Shown here one piece after another: positions 15,809-22,888 of a stretch of DNA of 34,501 nucleotides. Position numbers and translations under genes: made by a program. The notes below the pieces were generated by a model. That model saw nothing but the letters and a program-made list of their open reading frames with translations. It was not told the origin of the DNA and ran no database searches. The stretch comes from Deltaproteobacteria bacterium (GTDB lineage Bacteria; Desulfobacterota_B; Binatia; UBA9968): contig VBKY01000032.1 in the NCBI GenBank assembly GCA_005879255.1, positions 10,621 through 45,121 on the forward strand, in the 5' to 3' direction. Every line of letters begins with the position of its first letter. Positions within the stretch are counted from its first letter, which is position 1.

Positions 15809-16911
15809 TAGTAGCCGATTCGCTGCGCTACTTCACGGGCTTGCTCGAGATCCGCTTTGACATCCGGGCGCTGGGATAACTCTTGGAAAACCTCGCGCAT
15901 CAAATCCTGCCGGAGAACTTTATCCAGCTCTACTTTCTCCACGTCTCCCAGCTCGACCATTTCCTTGGCGTATTGCTCCAGACCTGTCGCCAGGCCGTCT
16001 ATCGGATACGCCTGGTGTTTCTCCATCCACTCCGGTGACCGCACATGAACCGGGCGAACCTGCTCGAAATGGTTGGGGCTTTGCCGCCGCAAACGGCGTT
16101 CGAGGTTTCGGAAGTAAAAAAAGTTCCGCGTGTCACGCACGAACCAGTAAGTCCTCAGGATCGCGCGCAGGAAAGCTTTGACTTGATCGCGTCGTTCCTC
16201 GATGACACGATTGGTCGAAACAATGACCCGATCCGGTCGGCCGTCAGGGTAGGTCGATGAAAAATCCTGTAACACCGCCAAGCCCGCATTCATGAGCTCA
16301 GCGACATGGTCGCCGTAGGTGACGAGTCCGGCATCAATCTTTCCCTCGCGGAGCGGCGCCAATCTCATCTCCGGGCCAATGCCTGTTACCCATTCCACGT
16401 CAGTCTGCGGGTCCAGGCCCGCTTGGTGGAGCCAATAAGTGAGCAGGAGATGGTGATTATCTCCCCTGTCGCTAATGCCGATGCGCTTTCCGCGCAAATC
16501 CGTGAGCCTGGTCAATTCGCGCTTCGCCACGAGAGAGCGTCCGCGGTTGTTGCGCCAGCCGGCGATCACGCAGCAATCCTCCCCGCGGCTATTGAGGTAC
16601 AGCGCGGTTCTAGGCTGAACGTCGGTCGCGATGTGAACTTCCTTGTCCTTCATCGCCTGAAGCAGGGCTATCTTTTCAAAGCCGAATGGCGCCAAACCAT
16701 GAGGAACGAGTTCGTAGTTTTCGCCGCCCTCTTCGTCTCGCAGCCCCTCGTCATAGAAAAAATTCATTTCGTGCGCGGCCATAAGAACCGTTAAATGAAG
16801 CACGTGATAACAAGCAGGCCCAATGCGCAGCGCCTTGCGGTTTGAAGCAGGATCTTTGTGTTGCAAGCTATTCTCCATTCTGTGATGAGCGGATATCGTT
16901 GTCGTCATCAT
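15808..16911 (-). CDS. NMT1/SsuA-like substrate-binding-fold protein without signal peptide
   Basis: A paralogue of the protein at 8291-9330, about 367 residues from the ATG at 16911. The fold begins at RIGPACYHVLHLTVLMAAHE, FFYDEGLRDEEG, then FGFEKIALLQAMKDKEVHIATDVQ, GWRNNRGRSL, DLRGKRIGISD and YPDGRPDRVIVSTNRVIEER. It ends in EVAQRIGY, matching AAIAQRWGY of its paralogue. The 30 or so residues before the fold (MMTTTISAHHRMENSLQ) are polar, so there is no signal peptide. ATGs at 16911, 16908 and 16878 are possible starts, none with a strong ribosome site; a longer GTG start at 16959 is less likely. It lies between the ComA-like gene and an iron-type SBP, coupled to the latter by TAATG. Confidence 0.85.
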   Translation of the reverse strand: MMTTTISAHHRMENSLQHKDPASNRKALRIGPACYHVLHLTVLMAAHEMNFFYDEGLRDEEGGENYELVPHGLAPFGFEKIALLQAMKDKEVHIATDVQPRTALYLNSRGEDCCVIAGWRNNRGRSLVAKRELTRLTDLRGKRIGISDRGDNHHLLLTYWLHQAGLDPQTDVEWVTGIGPEMRLAPLREGKIDAGLVTYGDHVAELMNAGLAVLQDFSSTYPDGRPDRVIVSTNRVIEERRDQVKAFLRAILRTYWFVRDTRNFFYFRNLERRLRRQSPNHFEQVRPVHVRSPEWMEKHQAYPIDGLATGLEQYAKEMVELGDVEKVELDKVLRQDLMREVFQELSQRPDVKADLEQAREVAQRIGY

Positions 16912-16974
16912 ATCCCCGCGATGGCTTTGCCGGCCGCAGCATAATCGCAGCCGATTCACAGCCGGGTAATTTAT

Positions 16975-17925
16975 TTAACTCGACCTTGTCGTGATCAACG
17001 CGGCGTCGATCTCGTAATCTTCTTTCCACCACTCCGGTGCGGCGACTCCTTCGTGTCGGGCAAGAGACTTGATCCAAAGCTTGCTGGTCGTCCGACCTCC
17101 TCCTACGAAAGTAATTCCCCGACGGATCGCCTCGACGTAGCGGGCCTCCTCTATCGATCCTCCGCCGCCCATATTGACCTCCGGACCAAAATTCCTCACA
17201 GCCCAGAATCGGTGACATTGTCTGGTATCAAAAGGAAGCTGGCCGGAGATTTCAATAAATACTCTGTCGATTCCGACCGCGTTGACGATCTCGAAAATTT
17301 GCCGCGTACCTTCCTCTCTTTCTCCGTAATCTCCAATCGCCTCGCGAATAACCCGGCTCTCCAGATAAACCTGCTCGCAGCCAAGAGCCAGCAGTCGTTT
17401 TACCTCCGTAACGGTGGCGGCGATATTCAAAGAGCCCTTGCCGGCGCGCATGCGATCCCCCTTGGGCCACTTTTTACCCACCTCACCGACGACCTTGAAG
17501 CCTAAATCGCGAGCGAGAGCAAAATATCGCTGTTCGTCTGCGTCAGCCTTTTCAACGGCACCGGTGTTTTCCAGTTCCACGTGACGCGTGTCTATCTGCA
17601 CATGCGTGAAACCAACTTCACGCAGTGTGTGCAGTGCTTGATCAGCCTTGCCCTGATAGTAGGGAATCGCAAAGATCGGATCGTCGCTGCCGACACCTAC
17701 CTTGTGGCTCCGATAAAGATTTACTTTTTTCTCAATGTCATCCCAAGGTGCAAGAAGACAGGTCGGAGTGAACTTGACGACGTCAATGTAATCGCCGTAG
17801 GCCTCGAGCATGCCCCTTATCCAGTCGAGGGGATAGCCCCTGTCACCAAAGGTAGTCAAACCTTTCGTCCGCGGCTTCTGACTCCTCGAAGCCAGCTCTA
17901 TAAAGTCAAGGAAACGTCTCTTCAT
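16975..17925 (-). CDS. ComA-like phosphosulfolactate synthase family protein (PF02679), divergent
   Basis: A 316-residue TIM-barrel protein. The family outline is clear: KPRTKGLTTFGDRGYPLDWI near residue 17, YGDYIDVVKF, VGFTHVQIDTRHVELEN, then LGFKVVGEVGKKWPKGDR and VNMGGGGSIEEARYVEAIRRG. ComA (EC 4.4.1.19) adds sulfite to phosphoenolpyruvate in coenzyme M synthesis. Here the usual KFGWGT reads KFTPTC, the GGT-x-F block reads SDDPIF, and the E-I-S-D/N-G-T block reads QIDTRH. The lysine of EVGKK is kept. The protein may therefore be an enzyme with another substrate, and it is about 50 residues longer than archaeal ComA. The start is ATG 17925 with GGAGGAG upstream. It heads the minus-strand cluster. 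Confidence 0.78.
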   Translation of the reverse strand: MKRRFLDFIELASRSQKPRTKGLTTFGDRGYPLDWIRGMLEAYGDYIDVVKFTPTCLLAPWDDIEKKVNLYRSHKVGVGSDDPIFAIPYYQGKADQALHTLREVGFTHVQIDTRHVELENTGAVEKADADEQRYFALARDLGFKVVGEVGKKWPKGDRMRAGKGSLNIAATVTEVKRLLALGCEQVYLESRVIREAIGDYGEREEGTRQIFEIVNAVGIDRVFIEISGQLPFDTRQCHRFWAVRNFGPEVNMGGGGSIEEARYVEAIRRGITFVGGGRTTSKLWIKSLARHEGVAAPEWWKEDYEIDAALITTRSS

Positions 17926-18046
17926 CGGCTCTCCTCCTTTTCTCCAATGCGTCAAACTGAATGCCCGCACAGACCCGTATCAAGTGCCGGGTTGAACAAA
18001 ACGAATGCAAGAAAGTTTTCTCGCGCCGAGCACAGCCATACAACTT

Positions 18047-18092
18047 GTCATTTCGACCCCTTCGTCAAGCTCAGGGTAAACTCCGGGAGATC
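18047..18092 (+). repeat. Dispersed intergenic repeat, partner of 9515-9585
   Basis: Reads TGTCATTTCGACCCCTTCGT and then CTCAGGGTAAACTCC, matching the reverse complement of 9515-9585. It lies in the 17926-18414 gap between the divergent ComA-like and GlcG-like genes. The rest of that gap holds a short SBP-gene relic (18090-18135) and no recognisable gene. Confidence 0.5.
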
Positions 18093-18135
18093 CCTGTAGG
18101 CCTCGGTGACCAAGTCCTGGGCGCGAACCATAGCC
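18090..18135 (-). pseudogene. Short relic of an SBP gene 3' part
   Basis: The minus strand reads AMVRAQDLVTEAYRDL, close to DVCAQDLVAEAYKEL near the end of the SBP encoded at 8291-9330. The DNA itself is also similar (GTAGGCCTC-x-G-x-GACCA-x-GTCCTGGGCGC in both). About 45 bases remain, joined directly to a dispersed repeat. It is the trace of a third member of that SBP subfamily. Confidence 0.5.
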
Positions 18136-18414
18136 TACTTTCTATAGCACAAAAAACTTTCGGAGTACGAAAATCCAGATTTACCTCAACGAAGTTTTTG
18201 ACCCGGAATCAAAATTATTCTTCGGCTTCCGATCTCGCTTCACTGCTCATGCCTGACAATTTCCGCCTTGTCATTCTCGTTCCGCTGACGTATATGTCCG
18301 GCATGCGTCAGGCCTATTCAATCGGCCGTGGCGGTAAACGGTTGTAGGCGGAGCGTTGTCGCGCCTACATTCACACGCCCAGGCGAATTTCTCGTCTCGA
18401 GCGGAGGAGAGAAC

Positions 18415-18825
18415 ATGCTGCCACAGCTTTCATTAGGACTGGAAGAAGCGCAACGCGCCATTACCGCCGTGTTTGAGCAGGCGAAAAAAGACGGGCGAGC
18501 GGTTGCCGTTGCGGTTGTCGACAACCATGGCGAGCTGATCGCTTGCGCGCGCATGGACGGAGCTCATGCCCGCGTTCTGCGCCATGCGATTAGAAAGGCT
18601 TACACGGCGGCGGTAATGGGCAGAGATACTCTAGCCCTCAAAAAAGACATGGCGGACGCGGGGCGCACTTTAGGCGATTATGGCGATTCTTCCCTGACTA
18701 CACTTCAGGGCGGCTTGGTGGCTCGATCGGGTGATCAAGTGGTCGGCGCGATCGCCTCAGGTGGCAGTCCGCGTCTCCGCGACGTCGAGATGGCAAAGAT
18801 CGGCCTGGAAGCGATGGGACTATGA
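18415..18825 (+). CDS. GlcG/HbpS family protein (PF03928)
   Basis: A 136-residue protein covering the whole GlcG/HbpS domain: LGLEEAQRAITAVFEQAKKD, then AVAVAVVDNHGELIACARMDGA and RHAIRKAYTAAVMGRDT, ending VVGAIASGGSPRLRDVEMAKIGLEAM. HbpS of Streptomyces binds haem and senses redox stress; GlcG lies beside glycolate oxidase genes. Most family members sit beside catabolic genes and have no proven role. The start is ATG 18415 with GGAGGAG upstream; further upstream in-frame codons look untranslated. The stop overlaps the next start by four bases, so it is coupled to the triple RidA protein, and the pair may form a small-molecule damage or intermediate-detoxification unit. Confidence 0.85.
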   Translation: MLPQLSLGLEEAQRAITAVFEQAKKDGRAVAVAVVDNHGELIACARMDGAHARVLRHAIRKAYTAAVMGRDTLALKKDMADAGRTLGDYGDSSLTTLQGGLVARSGDQVVGAIASGGSPRLRDVEMAKIGLEAMGL

Positions 18826-19997
18826 GCGGCGGGTCTGCCGCGAAGGAGCATAACATGAGTAGCCAAACGATCTTCTTACCACGAATGACCTCCGAGCCTG
18901 CAATCCCAATGGGAGTGCGCATGGGGAACGCTTTTTTTTCCTCATCCATTACCGGACACGATCCGGCTACCGGTAGGTTGGGTGACGGCGCCGAAAAACA
19001 GTTCGATCTCGCTTTCCGCAACATGAGCGCACTGGTCACGGAAGCTGGTCTTACCACCGATAACATCGCCCATGTGACCGTGTTCATCGGCGATGCCAGC
19101 GGTCGCCAACTCATCAACAAACCTTGGCTGCAAATCTTTCCGGACGAACACAACCGGCCGGCGAGAAAAACTACGACTTACCCGCTTCCCGACGGGGTGC
19201 ATGTTCAGCTCCAAGCGTTGGCGATAGCCGAAGCCGGGCGCCAGCCGCTGGAGATACCAGGGTTGGCGCACCGCGATCCACTGCCCATGGGCGCGAAGGC
19301 CGGGAATTTGGTGTTTTCCTCGGTGATCGGCGGCCAGGATCCAAAGACCAACAAGCAAGTGGCGGGCATCCAGCAGCAGATGGATCAGGCGTTTCAAAAC
19401 ATGCGCGCGCTGGTTGAGCAGGCCGGCGGCACGACAGACGATATCGGTCTGGTGTGGGTATTTCTGCGCGATAAATCCGACCAACCCGCAATGATCGACG
19501 CATGGTTAAAAATGTTTCCCCGCGATGGCGACCGGCCGGCGCGGAAAACCATCATGTACGACGAGTTGAAGGGACGGGAAACACTGGTCCAACTCCAGTT
19601 CACCGCTGTACTGGGGGCGAAGCGAAGAAATTTTGAAATCTCAGGCGTCGGACATCACGACCCGATCCCGATGGGCGCCACCCTCGGTACGAGGTTTTAT
19701 TCTTCCGGCATCGGCGGCGTCGATGCCAAAACCGGCAAGCAAGCCGAGACTCTCGAGCGCCAAGCGGAGTTGGCGTTCGAGAATCTCCGCGCGTTGATGG
19801 CGCAGGCGGGCGGGTCGCTGGATTCGGTGGCCCACCTGACTATTCTGTTGCGCGATTATCGCGCTCACAGCACCGTCATGCAAAATCTTCTGGAAACTTT
19901 CCCTGACAAGAACAAACGCCCGGCGTGTCACGAGATGGCTCTAGGTTTACCCGGCACAAACTTGATTCAACTCCACGCCGCCGGGATTGTTGATTAG
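18822..19997 (+). CDS. Triple-domain RidA/YjgF (Rid family, PF01042) protein
   Basis: A 391-residue protein built of three RidA-like domains in tandem, at residues about 18-137, 143-264 and 270-391. Each repeats the order PMG-x(4)-G-x(2)-F-[FY]-S-S, D-x-x-T-x(2), QA-[FE]-x-N-[ML]-[SR]-AL, WL-x-x-FP-like and RPA. Single RidA proteins form trimers with active sites at the subunit interfaces and hydrolyse reactive enamine/imine intermediates, using an arginine in the PAR motif. Here domain 1 (R115) and domain 2 (R241) keep PAR, but domain 3 has PAC (C369). The fusion may make an intramolecular trimer with fewer working sites. The ATG overlaps the GlcG-like stop. RidA monomers are about 130 residues, so this is three times the usual length. 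Confidence 0.9.
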   Translation: MSGGSAAKEHNMSSQTIFLPRMTSEPAIPMGVRMGNAFFSSSITGHDPATGRLGDGAEKQFDLAFRNMSALVTEAGLTTDNIAHVTVFIGDASGRQLINKPWLQIFPDEHNRPARKTTTYPLPDGVHVQLQALAIAEAGRQPLEIPGLAHRDPLPMGAKAGNLVFSSVIGGQDPKTNKQVAGIQQQMDQAFQNMRALVEQAGGTTDDIGLVWVFLRDKSDQPAMIDAWLKMFPRDGDRPARKTIMYDELKGRETLVQLQFTAVLGAKRRNFEISGVGHHDPIPMGATLGTRFYSSGIGGVDAKTGKQAETLERQAELAFENLRALMAQAGGSLDSVAHLTILLRDYRAHSTVMQNLLETFPDKNKRPACHEMALGLPGTNLIQLHAAGIVD

Positions 19998-20033
19998 CAA
20001 GCTGCAAGAGGCTTTTTTCAGCAACCTGTTAGC

Positions 20034-20243
20034 CTAGTGTCCTGACCCAGAAATTCGGTAAATTATTCGGTTACGTTCTTTGCCGTCATACCGGCGGAAG
20101 CCGGTATCCAGAGTCTTTGAAATTCCTGGATTCCGGGTCGCGCTAGCTTCAGCCTGAGGCTGATCCGCCTCTGGCGGAATCGCGACCAGCTTGCCCGGAA
20201 TGACATTGGAGTTATATCGCGATTTTCTGGGTCACCACACTAG
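20034..20243. repeat. MITE-like element C
   Basis: Terminal inverted repeats of about 24 bp: CTAGTGTCCTGACCCAGAAA at 20034 and, inverted at 20243, CTAGTGTGGTGACCCAGAAA. The interior holds palindromes of the CCGGCGGAAGCCGG and CTGGATTCCGGG type. A related, decayed copy is at 24320-24466. Just before it, 20006-20029 resembles the right end of element A. The insertion sequence starts exactly at its right end. Confidence 0.65.
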
Positions 20244-20354
20244 CTACTTTCCGGTGCAAAATTAAGCAGCTAACAGTGTGATTTTACGGTGCCTTGAGGT
20301 CGTCGGCAATGGCAGATCGGCTGGTTTCCGCCCGGAGCGTCGAAAAAAATTTTG

Positions 20355-20383
20355 TTGACACAAGGTATGCACATGTGTGATAT
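20355..20383 (+). promoter_or_regulatory. Promoter of the insertion sequence genes
   Basis: TTGACA (20355-20360), a 17-base spacer and TGATAT (20378-20383) lie just before the ATG at 20398. The spacer contains the palindrome CACATGTG, which could be an operator. Little untranslated leader is left, and no ribosome site is obvious. Confidence 0.5.
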
Positions 20384-20397
20384 AGCACATAAGCACA

Positions 20398-20751
20398 ATG
20401 AGACGCAGCGAATCTCCCGAAGACGTTCGACGTTGGTTTTTGCGCCAGGTGAGCGAGCTTTGGCCGCTAGCGGCTGGCTCCCTATCGTTGCGCACCGGTC
20501 CGTGTATTCGAGAGAACTGCTCGGCGTGCGAGCGCGGAGAGGGCCACGCCAGCTATGCGTTTTATGGCCGCAAGGCAAACCAACGTTTCTCTGTTTACGT
20601 GCCACAGGAATTGGTTTCGCTGGTCCAACAGGCTGTGAACAACGGCCGAAAGCTCGAGAAGCTGATGCGCGAAGCGGGGCTACGGTATACCACAGCTCTA
20701 AAGGCGAAACGGGCAGCCGGGGCTTCTGTGAGAAAGAGGAAAGCGAGATGA
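20398..20751 (+). CDS. IS accessory protein, DUF6788-like
   Basis: A 117-residue basic protein. It has RRWFLRQVSELWPLAAGSLS, then CIRENCSACERGEGHASYAFYGR and FSVYVPQELVSLVQQAVNNGRKLEKLMREAG. The core, C-x4-C-x2-C-x-x-G-x-x-H-x-x-Y followed by a V-Y-V-P strand and a helix, is that of DUF6788-type proteins commonly encoded next to transposases. The cysteines C37, C42 and C45 with H50 could bind zinc. Its function is not known; it could help DNA binding or regulate transposition. Its stop overlaps the transposase start by four bases, so the two are co-translated. Confidence 0.7.
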   Translation: MRRSESPEDVRRWFLRQVSELWPLAAGSLSLRTGPCIRENCSACERGEGHASYAFYGRKANQRFSVYVPQELVSLVQQAVNNGRKLEKLMREAGLRYTTALKAKRAAGASVRKRKAR

Positions 20752-22169
20752 TCGCGGTTCGCTATCAGCAGCGTACCATTTATGAACCGTTAGCCGTTAA
20801 TGTCATGCCCGATTACAACGAGCTTTTGTGGGAGGGCTGGCTCTTAAAGGTGGATAAGTTTTTGGAGGATGAGGATTTAGTGAAGATTGTCAGGGAGGCT
20901 TTGGAGAAGCGCCATCCCAACAGTCGCACGCGGGGGCGGCTGGGTACGCCAGCGGAAGTGGTCTTGCGGTTGATGGCGCTCAAGCATCTGAGGAACTGGA
21001 GTTATCAGACGCTGGAGCGAGAAGTGCGGGCCAATGTGGTGTATCGGGAGTTTACTCGGATTCGCGGCGAGAAGGTGCCGGATTCCAAGACGATGGTGCG
21101 TTGGGGGAAAGCTTTAGGGCCCAAGGTGACGCGAGCGATTCATGACCGGGTGGTGGATTTGGGGCACAAGCGAGGGGTGGTGCGGGGGCGCAAGCTTCGG
21201 GTGGATACCACGGTGACGGAGACCGACATTCATTATCCGACCGACAGTGGATTATTAGGGGATGTGGTGCGGGTATTGACGCGCACGATGAAGCAGATCG
21301 AGCGGGAGGTGGGCGATGTCGGGACCCGGTTGCGGGATCGAACCCGCAGTGTGAAGCATCGACTGATCGAGATTGGGCGCTCGGCAATGAGGAAGAGCGA
21401 GGGGGCTGTGGCGAGGCGAACCGAGGCGTATCGGAAGTTGGTGGCGACAACCAAGAAAGTGATGGGGCAGGCAAAGCTTTTTTCCGAAGAGGTGGCTGCG
21501 GGAGGTAAGCAAGCTTCGACGCTTGGGGGACAGCTGCTGATACAGGGATTGGCGATCTATCTCGAGGAGATGCTTGGGTTGGCGGCGCGAGTGCTGAAGC
21601 AAACTAAAGCCCGCGTGCTTGAGGGAAATCGTCATTACGCGGACAAACTCTATAGCGTCTTTGAAGTGCACACCGAGGCGATCCGCAAAGGAAAGCTGTC
21701 GAAGCCTACGGAGTTTGGCAAGCTGGTGCAGATCCAGGAGGCGGAGCATCAGATCATCACGGACTATAAAGTTTTTGCAGACCGGCCGGCGGACCAAGAG
21801 CTTTTGATTCCAGCCATTGAGAAGCACCGGGAGATTTTTGGCTGGGTGCCGCAGTTGGTAGCCAGCGATGCCGGATTTTTCAGTTTAGAGAACGTGCGTC
21901 AGGCGAAGGAGCTAGGGGTTAAGAGGGTGGCGGTTCCCAATAAGAAGGGTCGGGATCAGGCCCGATGGAAGGAGCAAAAGCAACGTTGGTTTCGGCGGGC
22001 ACAGCGTTGGCGAGTGGGATGCGAAGGGAGGATCAGTGTTCTCAAGAGAAGGCATGGGTTGCGGAGGTGTCGTTACAGAGGGATGGATGGGATGGAAAGA
22101 TGGGTCGGGTGGGGCGTGATTGCGGATAATTTGATTCACATGGGCAAACTTTTGCCCAAGAAGGGCTAG
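20748..22169 (+). CDS. ISNCY-like DDE transposase
   Basis: A 473-residue transposase. The N-terminal domain (GTPAEVVLRLMALKHLRNWS, then YQTLEREVRANVVYREF and PDSKTMVRWGKALGP) is the InsH-like DNA-binding region. The RNase H-like core has RKLRVDTTVTETDIHYPTDS with catalytic D153, LVASDAGFFS with D374, and CEGRISVLKRRHGLRR with E426. A long charged helical insertion separates the first and second catalytic residues (residues about 180-330). The first ATG after the accessory gene gives the expected N-terminus; the frame is open further upstream, but only by chance over the accessory gene. It cuts and rejoins the ends of the element. No frame damage is seen. Confidence 0.92.
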   Translation: MIAVRYQQRTIYEPLAVNVMPDYNELLWEGWLLKVDKFLEDEDLVKIVREALEKRHPNSRTRGRLGTPAEVVLRLMALKHLRNWSYQTLEREVRANVVYREFTRIRGEKVPDSKTMVRWGKALGPKVTRAIHDRVVDLGHKRGVVRGRKLRVDTTVTETDIHYPTDSGLLGDVVRVLTRTMKQIEREVGDVGTRLRDRTRSVKHRLIEIGRSAMRKSEGAVARRTEAYRKLVATTKKVMGQAKLFSEEVAAGGKQASTLGGQLLIQGLAIYLEEMLGLAARVLKQTKARVLEGNRHYADKLYSVFEVHTEAIRKGKLSKPTEFGKLVQIQEAEHQIITDYKVFADRPADQELLIPAIEKHREIFGWVPQLVASDAGFFSLENVRQAKELGVKRVAVPNKKGRDQARWKEQKQRWFRRAQRWRVGCEGRISVLKRRHGLRRCRYRGMDGMERWVGWGVIADNLIHMGKLLPKKG

Positions 22170-22369
22170 AGGAGACCACAATCGAAGGCCACGGGGCCTG
22201 AACACGAAAACGGAATACCGACTGATCCCAAAAATAGAGCAGCGCTCGGTGCTTCCCGATGGTCTCGGAAGTTTACAACGATCGCCAAAGTTTGAAAAAG
22301 TATTTTTGCACCGGAAAGTAGCTAGCTTGACCAAAAAAGCCGATCAAAGCTAGATGATCTTTCGGGTGG

Positions 22370-22399
22370 TTGACATGCAACCATTTGGTTGCATATACT
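22370..22399 (+). promoter_or_regulatory. Promoter with palindromic operator for the ArsR-type gene
   Basis: TTGACA (22370-22375), an 18-base spacer and TATACT (22394-22399) form a near-consensus promoter. The spacer is almost entirely a perfect inverted repeat, ATGCAACCA-TT-TGGTTGCAT (22375-22394), which overlaps both hexamers and would block RNA polymerase when bound, as expected of an autorepressor. The GTG start lies eight bases after the -10 box, so the transcript should be leaderless. Confidence 0.8.
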
Positions 22400-22407
22400 C
22401 TCAGCCA

Positions 22408-22725
22408 GTGGATAAAGTGTTCAAGGCGCTCGCCGATTCGAGCCGCCGGAAACTGCTCGATCAGCTGCATGCGAATAACGGCCGGACCTTGAGCGAGCTC
22501 TGCGAACATCTGGACATGAGCCGGCAGGCGGTGACCAAGCATCTGGCGCTGCTGGAGGCAGCCAACCTCGTGGCGACGGTCTGGCGCGGACGCGAGAAGC
22601 TGCATTATCTCAATCCAGTGCCGCTCCAGGAGATCTACGATCGTTGGATCATCAAATACGAGCACCATCGCCTGCGTGCATTGAGTGAACTCAAACAACG
22701 GCTCGAAGGAGGTAAAGATAAATGA
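22408..22725 (+). CDS. ArsR/SmtB-family winged-helix repressor (HTH_20 type)
   Basis: A 105-residue regulator: VDKVFKALADSSRRKLLDQL, then TLSELCEHLDMSRQAVTKHLALLEAANLV with the recognition helix in SRQAVTKHL, and a wing WRGREKLHYLN. It lacks the cysteines of metal sensors and belongs to the group that stands before SRPBCC (AHSA1) genes; it probably senses a small molecule, or stress, and represses the operon. I take GTG 22408 as start, not the ATGs at 22354 or 22375, because these lie in or before the promoter. The stop overlaps the next ATG (22722). AAGGAGG before that start supports co-expression. Confidence 0.88.
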   Translation: MDKVFKALADSSRRKLLDQLHANNGRTLSELCEHLDMSRQAVTKHLALLEAANLVATVWRGREKLHYLNPVPLQEIYDRWIIKYEHHRLRALSELKQRLEGGKDK

Positions 22726-22835
22726 GCAACGGAGACAAGCATACGGATAAACCAAAATTCGCGTACGTTATCGACATTTCGACGACGCCGGAAAAACTTT
22801 ACAACGCTTTGATCCAAGCAGTACTGGGTCGGTAA
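22722..22835 (+). pseudogene. N-terminal stump of an SRPBCC (AHSA1) gene
   Basis: A 37-residue frame, MSNGDKHTDKPKFAYVIDIS then TTPEKLYNALIQAV, starts with ATG overlapping the ArsR stop and has AAGGAGG upstream. It matches the start of AHSA1-like proteins, as in IATTAEKLWEALTDGEFTR of the next gene. After NALI the normal continuation QYW-x-G is found in another frame (tac-tgg-gtc), so a small deletion broke it. A perfect tandem 12-bp duplication (GGCATCAATAGC, 22850-22873) follows. The rest of the domain is lost. Confidence 0.7.
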
Positions 22836-22888
22836 GCACGAAAGGTCCGGGCATCAATAGCGGCATCAATAGCAGGATTGGCAATCAC

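Larger units (their letters stand above)
20244..22321 (+). mobile_element. ISNCY-like insertion sequence with accessory gene, apparently complete
   Basis: A 2,078-bp element. The inverted ends are CTACTTTCCGGTGCAAAA at 20244 and its complement ending at 22321 (18 bp perfect, 22 bp if the CTAG is included). The flanking bases are CTAG on both sides (20240-20243 and 22322-22325), which fits a 4-bp target duplication, although CTAG is its own complement and could instead belong to the ends. Inside are a small DUF6788-type gene and a full DDE transposase gene, overlapping by ATGA, with a good promoter before them. Everything looks intact, so this is probably a recent arrival. Confidence 0.85.

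Noticed and set aside
20352..20747. 5' extension of the transposase reading frame
   Set aside because: It overlaps the promoter and the accessory gene; relatives start at the MIAVRYQQ region, and ATGA coupling supports 20748.
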